From the NCBI RefSeq assembly GCF_014699005.1, contig NZ_JACWZY010000044.1:1-46064 (forward strand): a stretch of 46,064 nucleotides of DNA, given 5' to 3'. The DNA is from Spirosoma profusum (GTDB taxonomy: Bacteria; Bacteroidota; Bacteroidia; Cytophagales; Spirosomataceae). The position numbers were made by a program, and so were the translations under genes. The notes under the pieces are model-generated. The model was not told where the DNA came from. It was given only the letters and a program-made list of their open reading frames with translations, and ran no database searches. This document shows, piece after piece, positions 19,010 through 27,857 of this stretch. Position 1 is the first letter of the stretch, and every line of letters begins with the position of its first letter.

Positions 19010-19738
19010 ATGAACAACCACATACAAATTGGCACCTGTGGACTAAATGGGCCTAAAAAAGCCTATGCCGAATTATTTTCGAGTGTAGAGGTCCAGCTTA
19101 CGTTTTATCAACCACCCCGGCTGGCTACGCTGGAACGGTGGCGTAATGAAGTGCCGGTTGACTTCGAGTTTACAATGAAAGCCTGGCAACTCATTACGCA
19201 CCCGGCAAAAAGTCCAACGTATAAACGATTAAAACGAACGTTATCAGACTCTGAACGTACCGAAGCGGGATACTTCAGACCCACTTCGATTGTCGATGAA
19301 GCCTGGGAATTCACGCTGGCCTGCGCCCAGACGCTACGTGCGAAAACGATTCTGTTTCAATGCCCGGCTAGTTTTACGCAAACACCTGAGCATATCGCCG
19401 ATCTGGTTCAGTTCTTTTCGCGTATTGAACGTAGTGGCTTAAATTGCTGTTGGGAGCCGCGTGGATTTTGGGATAAAGAGGTCGTCAAAACCTTGTGTGA
19501 AGACCTTGATCTTTGGCATGTTGTCGATCCGTTTGTGCAGTCGACGATGACGCCGGAACGGTGTTACTTTCGGCTGCATGGTCGTCAGGGATGGCGGTAT
19601 CAGTATGAAGCTGATGAGCTAGCTGACTTGGTAGAGCTATTACCAGAAGAAGAAACCGGATACGTGTTCTTCAATAATATTCACATGAAGCAGGACGCTT
19701 TGCTCTTTAAACAGATACGCAAAACCACTTCTGAATAA
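19010..19738 (+). CDS. DUF72 family protein
   Basis: A 242-residue DUF72 (YecE-like) protein with a TIM-barrel-type fold. It has the opening IQIGTCGLNGPKKAYAELF, the paired FEFTMKAWQLITHPAKSPTY, an AKTILFQCPASFTQTPEHI strand, CCWEPRGFWDKEVVKTLCED and the typical YFRLHGRQGWRYQY stretch before the end. DUF72 proteins have no firm biochemical role; some are found with stress and DNA-repair genes. It follows the glycosyltransferase by 63 bp on the same strand. The ATG at 19010 is the only sensible start. Confidence 0.88.
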   Translation: MNNHIQIGTCGLNGPKKAYAELFSSVEVQLTFYQPPRLATLERWRNEVPVDFEFTMKAWQLITHPAKSPTYKRLKRTLSDSERTEAGYFRPTSIVDEAWEFTLACAQTLRAKTILFQCPASFTQTPEHIADLVQFFSRIERSGLNCCWEPRGFWDKEVVKTLCEDLDLWHVVDPFVQSTMTPERCYFRLHGRQGWRYQYEADELADLVELLPEEETGYVFFNNIHMKQDALLFKQIRKTTSE

Positions 19739-19946
19739 GCGGTGCCAATGAACCCTGTTACGTTACTGGAATAGGCAGAAGTGCTACGTAATCTGGCGGA
19801 TTTGAAGAAAAATTTATACAGGTACACGTAGTAACAAACGTCCCTGTTGATTACGGGAAACCTTGCTGATCAAGTTGAATGGGGGCTTCTCAACAAATAG
19901 CAAAAGCTTTTTCTCGTAACGTTTAAGCGGATTATCGTGTAGACGA

Positions 19947-20609
19947 TTATTCACCGGTTTCATCATGTGAGGCATCCACCGGTTTGGATTCAGGTGAGCC
20001 TTTCTGACGTAGATAAATAGACAGCACAACGATGGAGAGCACCGATAGAAACTCACTTTGCCAGTTTTGTAGCGACTGAAACCAGAATTCAGACGTACCC
20101 ATAAACTGCCAAAACGTTAGTAATTCGCTTTTCCCTTTCAGCGTCTGTTCGGTGTTATACTGCTTAAGGCCTCCGAGCGCGTGTAGCCAGAACGAAACTA
20201 CGAACAGTAAAAAGAAAGCAATACTGAGCGAATTCTGATACAGCTTCAGCACCCAGCCTCCCCGCCGAACGGGCCAGGGCGCTCCTTTTCGCTTTGGTGA
20301 AGGCTCCCGGTCGACTTCTTCGGGTTCCGAGAGGCTTTTGGATTCGGAAGAGCCTTTCTGATACAGTGAAACAGTCAGGAGGACGTAGAGTCCCATCTGT
20401 AAAAATTCACTTTCCCAGTTTTCGAAGACGGATTCGATGCAATGGCCACTGGTCAAGTAAGTTGGCAACGTAATAGAAGGCTGGCCGTAGTCGCTCAACT
20501 CGTCGTTAAACTCGTGCCAGCCTACGATGATCTGACCGCCTAAGGTTACGACGGTCAGGAAAATAAATACGAGAGAAAGACTGTTCTCGCGCAGAAATTT
20601 TTTCATCAT
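19947..20609 (-). CDS. DUF6766 membrane protein with internal duplication
   Basis: A 220-residue integral membrane protein of the DUF6766 type. It has about four transmembrane segments and two similar halves. The first half reads ENSLSLVFIFLTVVTLGGQ, then ESVFENWESEFLQMGLYVLL and SLYQKGSSESK. The second half reads QNSLSIAFFLLFVVSFWLHA, then FQSLQNWQSEFLSVLSIVVL and YLRQKGSPESK. The conserved NWESEF/NWQSEF and QKGS-ESK motifs lie at the ends of transmembrane helices, so each half is one helix-hairpin unit. The middle linker is basic (PSPKRKGAPWPVRRG). It starts 16 bp after the glf stop codon and is probably cotranscribed with glf. Function unknown. The 210 bp downstream (19739-19946) hold no further gene. 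Confidence 0.8.
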   Translation of the reverse strand: MMKKFLRENSLSLVFIFLTVVTLGGQIIVGWHEFNDELSDYGQPSITLPTYLTSGHCIESVFENWESEFLQMGLYVLLTVSLYQKGSSESKSLSEPEEVDREPSPKRKGAPWPVRRGGWVLKLYQNSLSIAFFLLFVVSFWLHALGGLKQYNTEQTLKGKSELLTFWQFMGTSEFWFQSLQNWQSEFLSVLSIVVLSIYLRQKGSPESKPVDASHDETGE

Positions 20610-20625
20610 AAAAAAATAAAATGGT

Positions 20626-21747
20626 TCAACTCTGTACTACGTCATGCAGTGAATCAGCCCCTACCAATTTTTTGTATAGCGTCAAGGCCTGAGCCACAAC
20701 CTGATCCATATTATAGTATCGATACGTGCCTAATCGCCCTACAAAATGAACGTTTTCCAGTTCGTCTGCCAACTGCTTATACCGGCGATAAAGATCCGCA
20801 TTTTCGGCTCGTGGAACGGGGTAGTAAGGGTCGCCTTCGTCCTGTGGATATTCGAACGTAAGACTGGTTTTTGGGTGTTCCTGTCCGGTTAATTTCTTGT
20901 ACTCGGTGATGCGCGTATAGGCATGATCGTTCGGATAATTGACCACGGACACAGGTTGATAATCAGGAATGTCCAGCGTCTGATGATCAAACCGCAATGA
21001 CCGATAAGGAAGTTTGCCATAGCAGAAATCAAAGTACTCATCGACTGGCCCCGTATAGATCAACTGATCAAACGATAGCTGGTCTTTTACCTGATTAAAG
21101 TCGGTACTCAGCATCTGGTGGATGTTGGGATGAGCCACCATTTTTTCAAACAACCTGGTGTAGCCATCCAGGGGCATGTACTGAAACTCGTCGGTGAAAT
21201 AGCGATCATCCTGATTGGTACGGGTTGGAATGCGCGAGGTCACCATTTTGTCCAATTCCGACGGATCAACACCCCACTGCTTGCGGGTATAGCCCCTAAA
21301 GAACTTTTCGTATAAATCACGGCCTACCTGACTGACAACCACATCTTCAGACGTCCGAATATCATCCACCGGCTCACCAACAGACTTAAAATATTCGGCT
21401 AGTTCTTCGGAGGTAAAATCAAAGCCATACAGTTTATTAACCGTATCGAGATTAATAGGAATGGGAAGTAACTGTCCATTTACTGATGCCAGCACCCGGT
21501 GTTCATAGGGACGCCACTTGGTAAACTGCGACAGATAAGCAAATACGTCAGGCGAATTTGTGTGAAAGATGTGTGGGCCGTATTGGTGAATCAAAATGCC
21601 ATCTTCGTTGAGACAATCATAAGCGTTACCACCAATATGATGGCGTTTATCAATCAGGAGCACTGTCTTTCCAGCCTGAGTGGCTAATCGTTCGGCTAAT
21701 ACACTTCCGGCAAAACCGGCACCAACAATGGCAAAATCGTACGTCAT
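20626..21747 (-). CDS. glf: UDP-galactopyranose mutase
   Basis: A 373-residue FAD-dependent enzyme that converts UDP-galactopyranose to UDP-galactofuranose, the donor for galactofuranose in surface polysaccharides. The FAD-binding Rossmann motif is at the N terminus (FAIVGAGFAGSVLAERLA), followed by the signature KRHHIGGNAYD, YGPHIFHTN, the substrate-loop region FFRGYTRKQWGVDPSELD, RIPTRTNQDDRYFTDEFQYM, and the C-terminal FVGRLGTYRYYNMDQVVAQAL. All regions expected of bacterial glf are present and the length is usual. Cytoplasmic. It heads a two-gene unit with the DUF6766 protein. With the glycosyltransferase at 17714 it supports a Galf-containing polysaccharide. Confidence 0.95.
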   Translation of the reverse strand: MTYDFAIVGAGFAGSVLAERLATQAGKTVLLIDKRHHIGGNAYDCLNEDGILIHQYGPHIFHTNSPDVFAYLSQFTKWRPYEHRVLASVNGQLLPIPINLDTVNKLYGFDFTSEELAEYFKSVGEPVDDIRTSEDVVVSQVGRDLYEKFFRGYTRKQWGVDPSELDKMVTSRIPTRTNQDDRYFTDEFQYMPLDGYTRLFEKMVAHPNIHQMLSTDFNQVKDQLSFDQLIYTGPVDEYFDFCYGKLPYRSLRFDHQTLDIPDYQPVSVVNYPNDHAYTRITEYKKLTGQEHPKTSLTFEYPQDEGDPYYPVPRAENADLYRRYKQLADELENVHFVGRLGTYRYYNMDQVVAQALTLYKKLVGADSLHDVVQS

Positions 21748-21990
21748 AAATAGAAATTAAAAGAATGCTTGTATTTTTTTAGAATTAACAGTAGGCATTA
21801 GGTAACGGCTCCTGTACCGTGTTCTCCTGTGAGGAAACGGCCCTGATAGGCTCTTTGTTACTGAGAATTAAACTAGCTTTGTGGCAAGCATTCGTCGAAA
21901 TTTTCATCCCTACCCCTACCGCTGGCTTTTGTTGACAGAGATTGAAAGTCTGTTCAGGCAGCAACTTTTGTTAAGCGGCTTTAATAAAAG
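21748..21990. promoter_or_regulatory. Upstream region of glf
   Basis: A spacer of about 240 bp between the glf start and the terminator of the alcohol dehydrogenase operon; it must hold the glf promoter. The first 60 bases upstream of glf are AT-rich (TTAAAAGAATGCTTG, then a T-run), but I see no unambiguous -33/-7 pair and no coding sequence. Confidence 0.4.
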
Positions 21991-22038
21991 ATAACAAAAA
22001 AGCCGCGTCAGTTCAACTGGTCGCGACTTTTTTGTTAT
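21991..22038 (-). terminator. Strong hairpin terminator
   Basis: A 17-bp inverted repeat with one mismatch (left arm 21991-22007, right arm 22022-22038). Its outer ends are ATAACAAAAAAG and CTTTTTTGTTAT, the core is GC-rich, and the loop itself contains a small palindrome (CAGTTCAACTG). It lies 16 bp after the stop codon of the last gene of the minus-strand operon at 22054-24023. Confidence 0.8.
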
Positions 22039-22053
22039 TGAAGCAGGTAGCCG

Positions 22054-22299
22054 CTAATCACTTCCTTCTACTTTGACCAGTTTATTATATAGACCCAGCA
22101 GCAGAAAGGGAGCTGCCCACTGACCGACAAATAAACTCGTTTTACGGTCGCTGGTAGCCTGTAAATAAGCCGAAACGCCCATGGAAGCCAAGGCAGCCCA
22201 CAGAAATAAATCGGAAGGAAGTTTAGCGGTCTGCTTTTCAATAGCTTTGGCTACAGGCCCTTCTTTGTGTTCTGGATTGGATGAGTCTGATGATTTCAT
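22054..22299 (-). CDS. Small conserved membrane protein
   Basis: An 81-residue protein with a charged N terminus and two transmembrane segments (DLFLWAALASMGVSAYLQAT and SLFVGQWAAPFLLLGLYNKL). The motifs IEKQTAKLPSD and SLFVGQWAAPFLLLGLYNKL are ones I recognise from many short uncharacterised proteins in Bacteroidota and Proteobacteria. It is the last gene of the alcohol-dehydrogenase operon, 38 bp after the preceding gene, and is followed by a strong terminator. Function unknown. Confidence 0.8.
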   Translation of the reverse strand: MKSSDSSNPEHKEGPVAKAIEKQTAKLPSDLFLWAALASMGVSAYLQATSDRKTSLFVGQWAAPFLLLGLYNKLVKVEGSD

Positions 22300-22337
22300 A
22301 GAATTTGAGAATTAAGATGAGAAAATATTTCCAGCGT

Positions 22338-22859
22338 TTACGCTTTGTGTGGGCGTTTCTTTCTGGATAAGAAGGCAAATACAGTAGCGGTTACCACAAC
22401 GCCAATCAACGCCTGCCTAAGTAAGCCTTGCCGATTGTATTTCCAGTCGGCTTTCATGCCCTTCTCGGCAAAAATATTGGGAACACGACTTTGCTTTAAG
22501 TCATCGATGATGCCTTCCACTACGTTGACTCTGTCGGCAATCAGCAAGGGCAACCAGTGGCCATACTCCGATTCACTGAATCGAAAGGCAAACCGGCGAA
22601 TATGCCCACTAAGCCCTGAGGGCGGAACGGATGTACCAAATACCGCACTCACATTGGGTCGCTCGTTCGAATGAAGTACTTCTATATCAACGGGTTGTTG
22701 TGATGGTCGCTCCCAGGTATACCCCTTTTGCTCAACCGGTACGCCGTCGCGATCGGTACGGTTTTTAATTGGGTAAGTAGGATCATTTTTCGGATCGGCA
22801 TCGATGCCCCAACCCAGAATATGCGAATAGTCCTTTGGTTTTGTTTCTATCGTTTCCAT
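22338..22859 (-). CDS. Conserved hypothetical protein with C-terminal membrane segment
   Basis: A 173-residue protein with a characteristic opening (YSHILGWGIDADPKNDPTYP), then PVDIEVLHSNERPNVSAVFG, GTSVPPSGLSGHIRRFAFRF, SESEYGHWLPLLIADRVNVV and a final hydrophobic segment (ALIGVVVTATVFAFL) before a basic tail. I recognise the family as one that commonly sits beside zinc-dependent alcohol dehydrogenases, as it does here with a 12-bp gap, but no function is known to me. The C-terminal helix suggests a tail-anchored inner-membrane protein. Confidence 0.8.
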   Translation of the reverse strand: METIETKPKDYSHILGWGIDADPKNDPTYPIKNRTDRDGVPVEQKGYTWERPSQQPVDIEVLHSNERPNVSAVFGTSVPPSGLSGHIRRFAFRFSESEYGHWLPLLIADRVNVVEGIIDDLKQSRVPNIFAEKGMKADWKYNRQGLLRQALIGVVVTATVFAFLSRKKRPHKA

Positions 22860-22871
22860 GATACGTTGGGT

Positions 22872-24023
22872 TTAGCCTTTAGCCGAAGGGATGAGAACGG
22901 GTTTGATGCAATTATCCAGCTTGTTGGCAAAGATGTTATAGGCCTCGGCTACTTCTTCCAGCGGCACCCGATGGGTAATCATGGCTTTCGGATTAAGAAT
23001 ACCATTCTGTATGTGCTCGATCAGCCGAGGTAGCAGTCGTTTTACCGAAGCCTGATTCGCCCGGATGGTAATGCCTTTGTTCACTACGTTGCCAATCGGG
23101 ACCAGGTTATCGGTAGGGCCATACACGCCCACAATCGAGACGATTCCGCCTTTTTTAACCGAGTTGATCGCCCAGTGAAGCGCCGTTGCTGAACCGGCCT
23201 GTATCAATAACTTTCGACCCGTAATCGTTTGCAGGGCGCTACCTTCTGCTTCGGCGCCCACGGCGTCGATACAGACATCGGCCCCCAGCCAATCGGTTAT
23301 CTTCTTGATAAACAATACCGGATCGTCCATTTCTTTAAAATTGTAGGCTTCACAGGGGGCGTAGTTGCGGACAAACTCAAGCCGGTAGTCCACATGATCA
23401 ATAACAATAACACGACCCGCACCAAACAACCAGGCGCAACGGGCGGCCATAATGCCCACCGGACCTGCGCCAAACACTACAACCGTATCGCCGGGTTGAA
23501 TACCACCCATTTCAGCCGCCTGGTAGCCGGTTGGTACTACGTCGGTCAGCAAAACGGCATCGTCGGGGTCCATTTCCGGCGGAATAACCGTAGGCCCAAA
23601 ATTGGCATAGGGCACCCGGACGAATTCAGCCTGCCCGCCATCATATCCACCGGCGGTATGCGAATACCCAAAAATGCCTCCTACCGCCGTGGCCTGTGGA
23701 TTTGATTCATGACAATTACCGTATAAACCCTGCTGGCAAAAAGTACATTTGCCACAGGCAATATTGAAGGGAACTAGTACCTGATCGCCCACCTTCACCT
23801 TGTGGACCTCTGGGCCAATTTCCTCAACCACCCCGATAAACTCATGGCCGAACGTCATTCCAACCCGGGTATCAGGTACGTTGCCGTTGTATAAGTGCAG
23901 ATCTGAACCACAAATACAGGACCGTGTAACCCGCACGATGGCATCTTCCGGATGCTTAATAGTCGGCATGGGTTTGTGATCGATACGGACCCGCCGAGGG
24001 CCCCGGTAATTCATAGCTAACAT
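22872..24023 (-). CDS. Zinc-dependent alcohol dehydrogenase (MDR family)
   Basis: A 383-residue medium-chain dehydrogenase, similar in layout to glutathione-independent formaldehyde dehydrogenases. Catalytic zinc ligands are in CICGSDLHLYNG (Cys about residue 38) and FGHEFIGVVEEIG (His about residue 60). The structural-zinc lobe reads CGKCTFCQQGLYGNC. The NAD(P)-binding motif is VVFGAGPVGIMAARCAWLFG. The length and order agree with the family. It heads an operon of three genes ending at the terminator at 21991-22038. Substrate not determinable; aldehydes or polyols are typical. The conserved link with the two small proteins downstream suggests a stress-related role. Confidence 0.9.
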   Translation of the reverse strand: MLAMNYRGPRRVRIDHKPMPTIKHPEDAIVRVTRSCICGSDLHLYNGNVPDTRVGMTFGHEFIGVVEEIGPEVHKVKVGDQVLVPFNIACGKCTFCQQGLYGNCHESNPQATAVGGIFGYSHTAGGYDGGQAEFVRVPYANFGPTVIPPEMDPDDAVLLTDVVPTGYQAAEMGGIQPGDTVVVFGAGPVGIMAARCAWLFGAGRVIVIDHVDYRLEFVRNYAPCEAYNFKEMDDPVLFIKKITDWLGADVCIDAVGAEAEGSALQTITGRKLLIQAGSATALHWAINSVKKGGIVSIVGVYGPTDNLVPIGNVVNKGITIRANQASVKRLLPRLIEHIQNGILNPKAMITHRVPLEEVAEAYNIFANKLDNCIKPVLIPSAKG

Positions 24024-24059
24024 AGATGTTGTGTGTATTACGTGTGATACGTTTCCAGA

Positions 24060-24407
24060 TTACTGCCGACCGGTTGATTTACTGGTGGGTTTCATAGCAT
24101 TGATACCTTCTTTTCTGTCACGTTGTGTATTATGACTACCCGGTGAAATTTTGCCAGCGGCCGTGGCCGTTACGTCCGATTCTGCGCCGACTCTCGAAGG
24201 TGGAATGGGTTTGTTTGACCCCGGTCTACGCTTGGTTTTATTGTCTTTCGAGTAAGGAACGCCATTGCCTTGTGTCAGACCTGTGTTGGCTTTTCGGGCC
24301 TGATTTACGGGACCAGCCCCGGCTTGTCCTTTGCCAGCTCCATCTGACTGAGCCTGAATGCGTCCTGCCAGTAAAAGCAGGGGAATAATTAATAGGATCG
24401 TTTTCAT
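24060..24407 (-). CDS. Small secreted low-complexity protein
   Basis: A 115-residue protein with a signal peptide (MKTILLIIPLLLLAGRI, cleavage near QAQ). The mature part is hydrophilic and apparently disordered, rich in G, K, S, N and P (KGQAGAGPVNQARKANTG, KTKRRPGSNKPIPPSRVG), with no cysteine. I recognise no domain. It is separated from the alcohol dehydrogenase gene by 36 bp and could be the first gene of that operon. The 200 bp upstream (24408-24608) hold no other gene. Confidence 0.65.
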   Translation of the reverse strand: MKTILLIIPLLLLAGRIQAQSDGAGKGQAGAGPVNQARKANTGLTQGNGVPYSKDNKTKRRPGSNKPIPPSRVGAESDVTATAAGKISPGSHNTQRDRKEGINAMKPTSKSTGRQ

Positions 24408-24608
24408 GCGTTGAGTTATCTGGTAAGCTAACTGGATGTATGATTAGTAAAGAACTATTCATACTACGTAGTGACCCGTTACCAGCTAGAGAAGTAAGGC
24501 AACGGTTACTGCGTCGATACGTTTGGGTGAATCAACGGGAGACAGGAAATCGGGGGGGGCTAACTAACGTGAAAAGAACGTAGCACACAGATATTCCATA
24601 TATCGGCA

Positions 24609-26444
24609 TCAGTTCGGCTCAGAATCAGCGGAGTTCAGCAAACCCGCCGTTACCGTTAACGTACCGGTTTGGGGATCAATCAGGCCGTTACGTTCGTCTT
24701 CAATGTCGGTTGCCTGCGTGTACATATCACCGGCAACAGGATACTGACGGAGTTGTTGTTTAAATAAGCGAATCTGTTCCGTACGATCCTGGGGTTGGTT
24801 AGGCCCACCGTAGTTGGCAAACCCAAAGCCACCCCATTCGCTGATGAGTAAGGGAACCTGACCACGGTAAAAAAACGGGTCGCCCACCACCAATGGGAAA
24901 GCTGCTACGTCGGTCAATTCACCCTTGGTCAGTCGATCCAGCAGTAGTTTCCATTGATCTAAATCGGGTGTATAGAGGTGAGCCGTCAGCAGGTCCGACT
25001 TCAGGCGACCTTCAAACGAAATATGCTGCCAGCCATCATTATCTACGATCAGATACTGTGGATAAGCCAGTTTCATGTAATGATACATATCCATAATGTA
25101 CTGACGCGTATCCGCATTGGTGGCAATATCCTGAGCGCCCCAGTCTTCATTGTACAAACTCCAGATAACTACCGATGGATGCGTACAGATCAGAGACACC
25201 ATCCGCAACAGTTCGGACCGGTGATTCTGACGGCTGCGGGGCGTTGAACTATGGGGGCTGGGAACTTCTACCCAGAGCAATAGCCCCAGCTTGTCGGCCA
25301 GGTTATAAATGCGGGGATCAACGCCCGCAATGTGAACCCGTACCAGGTTACAGCCTAATGCTTTCATGGCTTCCATATGGGCTTTCATTTCCTCGTAGGT
25401 TGCCGTACCTGGCTGATAAAGAATACCATCCAGATAAATCCGCTTATTATTCAGACAGATGTAGCGCCCCCTGGTTTCAATCTTGCGCAGACCAAAGCGG
25501 GTTTCGATCTGCGCGACATACCCCTCCGAATCAATAAGCTGCGCGATCAGTTTATAACGTACCGGCGACTCTGGCGACCAGAGCTGGGCTCCTTTCAGAT
25601 CAACTACTACCCGTTGTTGTTTCTGGCCTACTTCGAGTCGCAGGGGAAAATCGGACGTAGCCAACGGTTCCCACGCATGAAGATCAAAGACCTGAAGACG
25701 TAGCGTGTAGTCGCCTGGATCATGAATGCGCGTCGTTACGCTGAAACGTACCAGCTGATCATCATTTTCACTGACAACCTCTAACCGGGAACGTAGCCGA
25801 TTCCGCTCGACGGTTTCTAACCACACACTTCGTACGGCTCCTGTATACGTCTGATACCAAATGCCACCCCGTTTATAGACATGGGATTCCTGCTTGCCTC
25901 TGGGAATTTCGGCGTCCATTGTGTCGGCGATACGTACCGTTAACCGATTTGTTGGGCGAAGATATTCTTCCGGTAATTCGTAGGAAAAGGACGTGTATTC
26001 ACCGAAATGAATTTCTTCATCTTCGATCGTACGGAGTGGGTAACCATTAAGCCAAACCCGGGTTTCATATCCACAAGCGCCAAAGGTGAGCTGAATCATT
26101 GACCGGCTGGTGGATTCGCTGCGATCCGGCAATAAAAACTCCCGTTCGTACCAGGCGACCACTTTATCCTGCCAGCCGGTAGGTATTGATTGATCTTTGC
26201 CCTCCGCCAGATGCGATTCTATGGAACCTGGCCAATGCGCTGTTCGTATGAATGTATGCCGAACGTACCACTGCTGATGAAGCCCCACATCGTTGGAATC
26301 TAGCGCAAATTTCCATTCTCCATCCAGTAGCATATAATTGTTCGGTCGAAGAACCGCTCTGGGAAGCAAATTCTCTGGTTCGGAACCTTTGTCGGTATTG
26401 GGCCGACTGGCAGAAAAGCTGGTATTCGGGCGTTTTGTCTCCAT
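24609..26444 (-). CDS. GH2 family glycoside hydrolase
   Basis: A 611-residue GH2-type enzyme with the expected order: jelly-roll sugar-binding domain (LLDGEWKFALDSNDVGLHQQ, WYEREFLLPDRS, VWLNGYPL), immunoglobulin-like domain (residues ~215-325), and a TIM barrel from about residue 330 (ICLNNKRIYLDGILYQPG). The acid/base Glu is in VVIWSLYNEDWGAQD (about residue 433) and the nucleophile Glu in LLISEWGGFGFANYGG (about residue 536). There is no signal peptide, which is unusual for Bacteroidota GH2 enzymes of polysaccharide loci and suggests an intracellular substrate. It is shorter than LacZ and closer to beta-glucuronidase/galactosidase-like GH2 proteins. It stands alone, with about 200 bp on each side. 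Confidence 0.88.
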   Translation of the reverse strand: METKRPNTSFSASRPNTDKGSEPENLLPRAVLRPNNYMLLDGEWKFALDSNDVGLHQQWYVRHTFIRTAHWPGSIESHLAEGKDQSIPTGWQDKVVAWYEREFLLPDRSESTSRSMIQLTFGACGYETRVWLNGYPLRTIEDEEIHFGEYTSFSYELPEEYLRPTNRLTVRIADTMDAEIPRGKQESHVYKRGGIWYQTYTGAVRSVWLETVERNRLRSRLEVVSENDDQLVRFSVTTRIHDPGDYTLRLQVFDLHAWEPLATSDFPLRLEVGQKQQRVVVDLKGAQLWSPESPVRYKLIAQLIDSEGYVAQIETRFGLRKIETRGRYICLNNKRIYLDGILYQPGTATYEEMKAHMEAMKALGCNLVRVHIAGVDPRIYNLADKLGLLLWVEVPSPHSSTPRSRQNHRSELLRMVSLICTHPSVVIWSLYNEDWGAQDIATNADTRQYIMDMYHYMKLAYPQYLIVDNDGWQHISFEGRLKSDLLTAHLYTPDLDQWKLLLDRLTKGELTDVAAFPLVVGDPFFYRGQVPLLISEWGGFGFANYGGPNQPQDRTEQIRLFKQQLRQYPVAGDMYTQATDIEDERNGLIDPQTGTLTVTAGLLNSADSEPN

Positions 26445-26662
26445 ATATGCAGTAAAAAATTAGGCTTTTAATGCTGAACGTATTCGTCTCAAACAATGAG
26501 ATATATTTAGTCGAAAGCTGGCACTCCTATTTATAGTTAATGCATTTAGCGGCTTTAGATAGCTATGAGCATCCAAAAAAATTTCGGTACACTACTGATA
26601 AAAAGTGGCAGTTATTGAACGTAACGAACCTAACAATACCTCTTCAAGTCAATACACGTTCC

Positions 26663-27342
26663 TTATAATTGACGCATCAACCCGTAATCGCCAACTTGTT
26701 TCAGATATAGCAAATGGGCCAGGATGCCATGCAGGTTGGCGATACGTTGCTGGGCTTCGGGGAACGTAGCGATGCTTAGTTGGGTATGCTCATTCTCACC
26801 TTCTTCTCCTGTCGATCGGCCGTCCAAAGCGTTGATCTCGGCTACTGGCATCCGGTGTTCGTAATAGAAGAAATGAAGGCATTCATCACTGGTGGACGTA
26901 GCGGAAAATAAGGGGCGGCTGAATAGAGGCTTTACGTCGGACATATTGATTGGCAGGCCCGTTTCTTCGCCTAATTCCCGAACCGCTGTTTCCACAGGAG
27001 AGAAGTCTTTCTCATCGACCATCCCGGCGAGGTGCTCATACGTTAACGACCCGTCGCAGGTACGTCGCTGACGAACCAGGAGAACGTATTTTTCCTTTGC
27101 TGATCGATTAAAACAACCAGCACGGAAACCGCATCGCCCTTCAGAAAACAGATTGGGTTTAGCCTGGCGCCTTCAGGGGTCAAAGCGTCGATCTTCATGA
27201 GCGCATACAAAACATGTCCGTCTTTCTCGGCCCGATGGACATATATTGGGTCAATTTCGTTTATGGTTACTTTATTTTCTACCAGGTGGCGATGCCAGTT
27301 TTGGTATATCGCCGTTTTAGTCAGCGGTTTTATAACACTCAT
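26663..27342 (-). pseudogene. Nudix hydrolase with one frameshift
   Basis: Two overlapping frames make one Nudix protein. The first frame, from the ATG at 27340-27342, gives an ADP-ribose-pyrophosphatase-like N terminus (YVHRAEKDGHVLYALMKIDA, GDAVSVLVVLIDQQRK) and then loses frame at an A-run (AAGGAAAAATAC on the minus strand, about 27085-27090). One base later the correct frame continues KYVLLVRQRRTCDGSLTYEH, LAGMVDEKDFSPVETAVREL and GEETGLPI, the Nudix box, through to 26663. The start overlaps the DUF2231 stop codon by 4 bp (ATGA), so translation is coupled. Because the break is a single A in a homopolymer, it could be a real mutation, transcriptional slippage or a sequencing error. Confidence 0.7.
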
Positions 27343-27857
27343 GCCTGATGTGGTAGATGGCTGGTCGATGGATTTGCGGCTGGATGCCCAGAAAGTAAAT
27401 TAGGCGCATTCAGATTCGCGTTATCATCGATGCCCACGCCCAGCCGATCAACTAACTCACCACCCAGCCAACCGGTTAGAGCTGTCAGCATAAATGCCAG
27501 GCCGGAACTGATCAGGGCCAGTGCTGGTGGTTGGTAGCCAGGCTCGCCCGTGCGCCAGAGCCAGCTTGCCCCAAACAGTAGTAAAACCACTACGTTGCCT
27601 ACCCCATGAAACAAACCGATACGTTTGACGCGTGTATAGGCCGGGATAGCTAACCAGTCAATCCAGCCAGGAATGGCAGCAGCAAAGCCTGATATAAGCC
27701 CGGCAGTTATCATCCAGTAAGCGACTAAAACCATTTTCTGGTTTTTGTTTAACAGATACACCCCGTCGAAGATGACGGATGTAGCCAGCAAGCCTAATGG
27801 AAAAACCACCAGAATCGGGTGGGCTGCGTGTCCAGCCAGTTTTGCTTTGCTCTCCAT
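27339..27857 (-). CDS. DUF2231 membrane protein
   Basis: A 172-residue integral membrane protein with four hydrophobic segments and the DUF2231 pattern: GHAAHPILVVFPLGLLATSV at the N terminus, FAAAIPGWIDWLAIP, LFHGVGNVVVLLLFGASWLW, and the final GWLGGELVDRLGVGID. The conserved histidines in HAAHP and FHGVGN could bind haem or metal, which would fit a redox role proposed for similar proteins but is unproven. It overlaps the Nudix gene downstream by 4 bp. Confidence 0.87.
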   Translation of the reverse strand: MESKAKLAGHAAHPILVVFPLGLLATSVIFDGVYLLNKNQKMVLVAYWMITAGLISGFAAAIPGWIDWLAIPAYTRVKRIGLFHGVGNVVVLLLFGASWLWRTGEPGYQPPALALISSGLAFMLTALTGWLGGELVDRLGVGIDDNANLNAPNLLSGHPAANPSTSHLPHQA

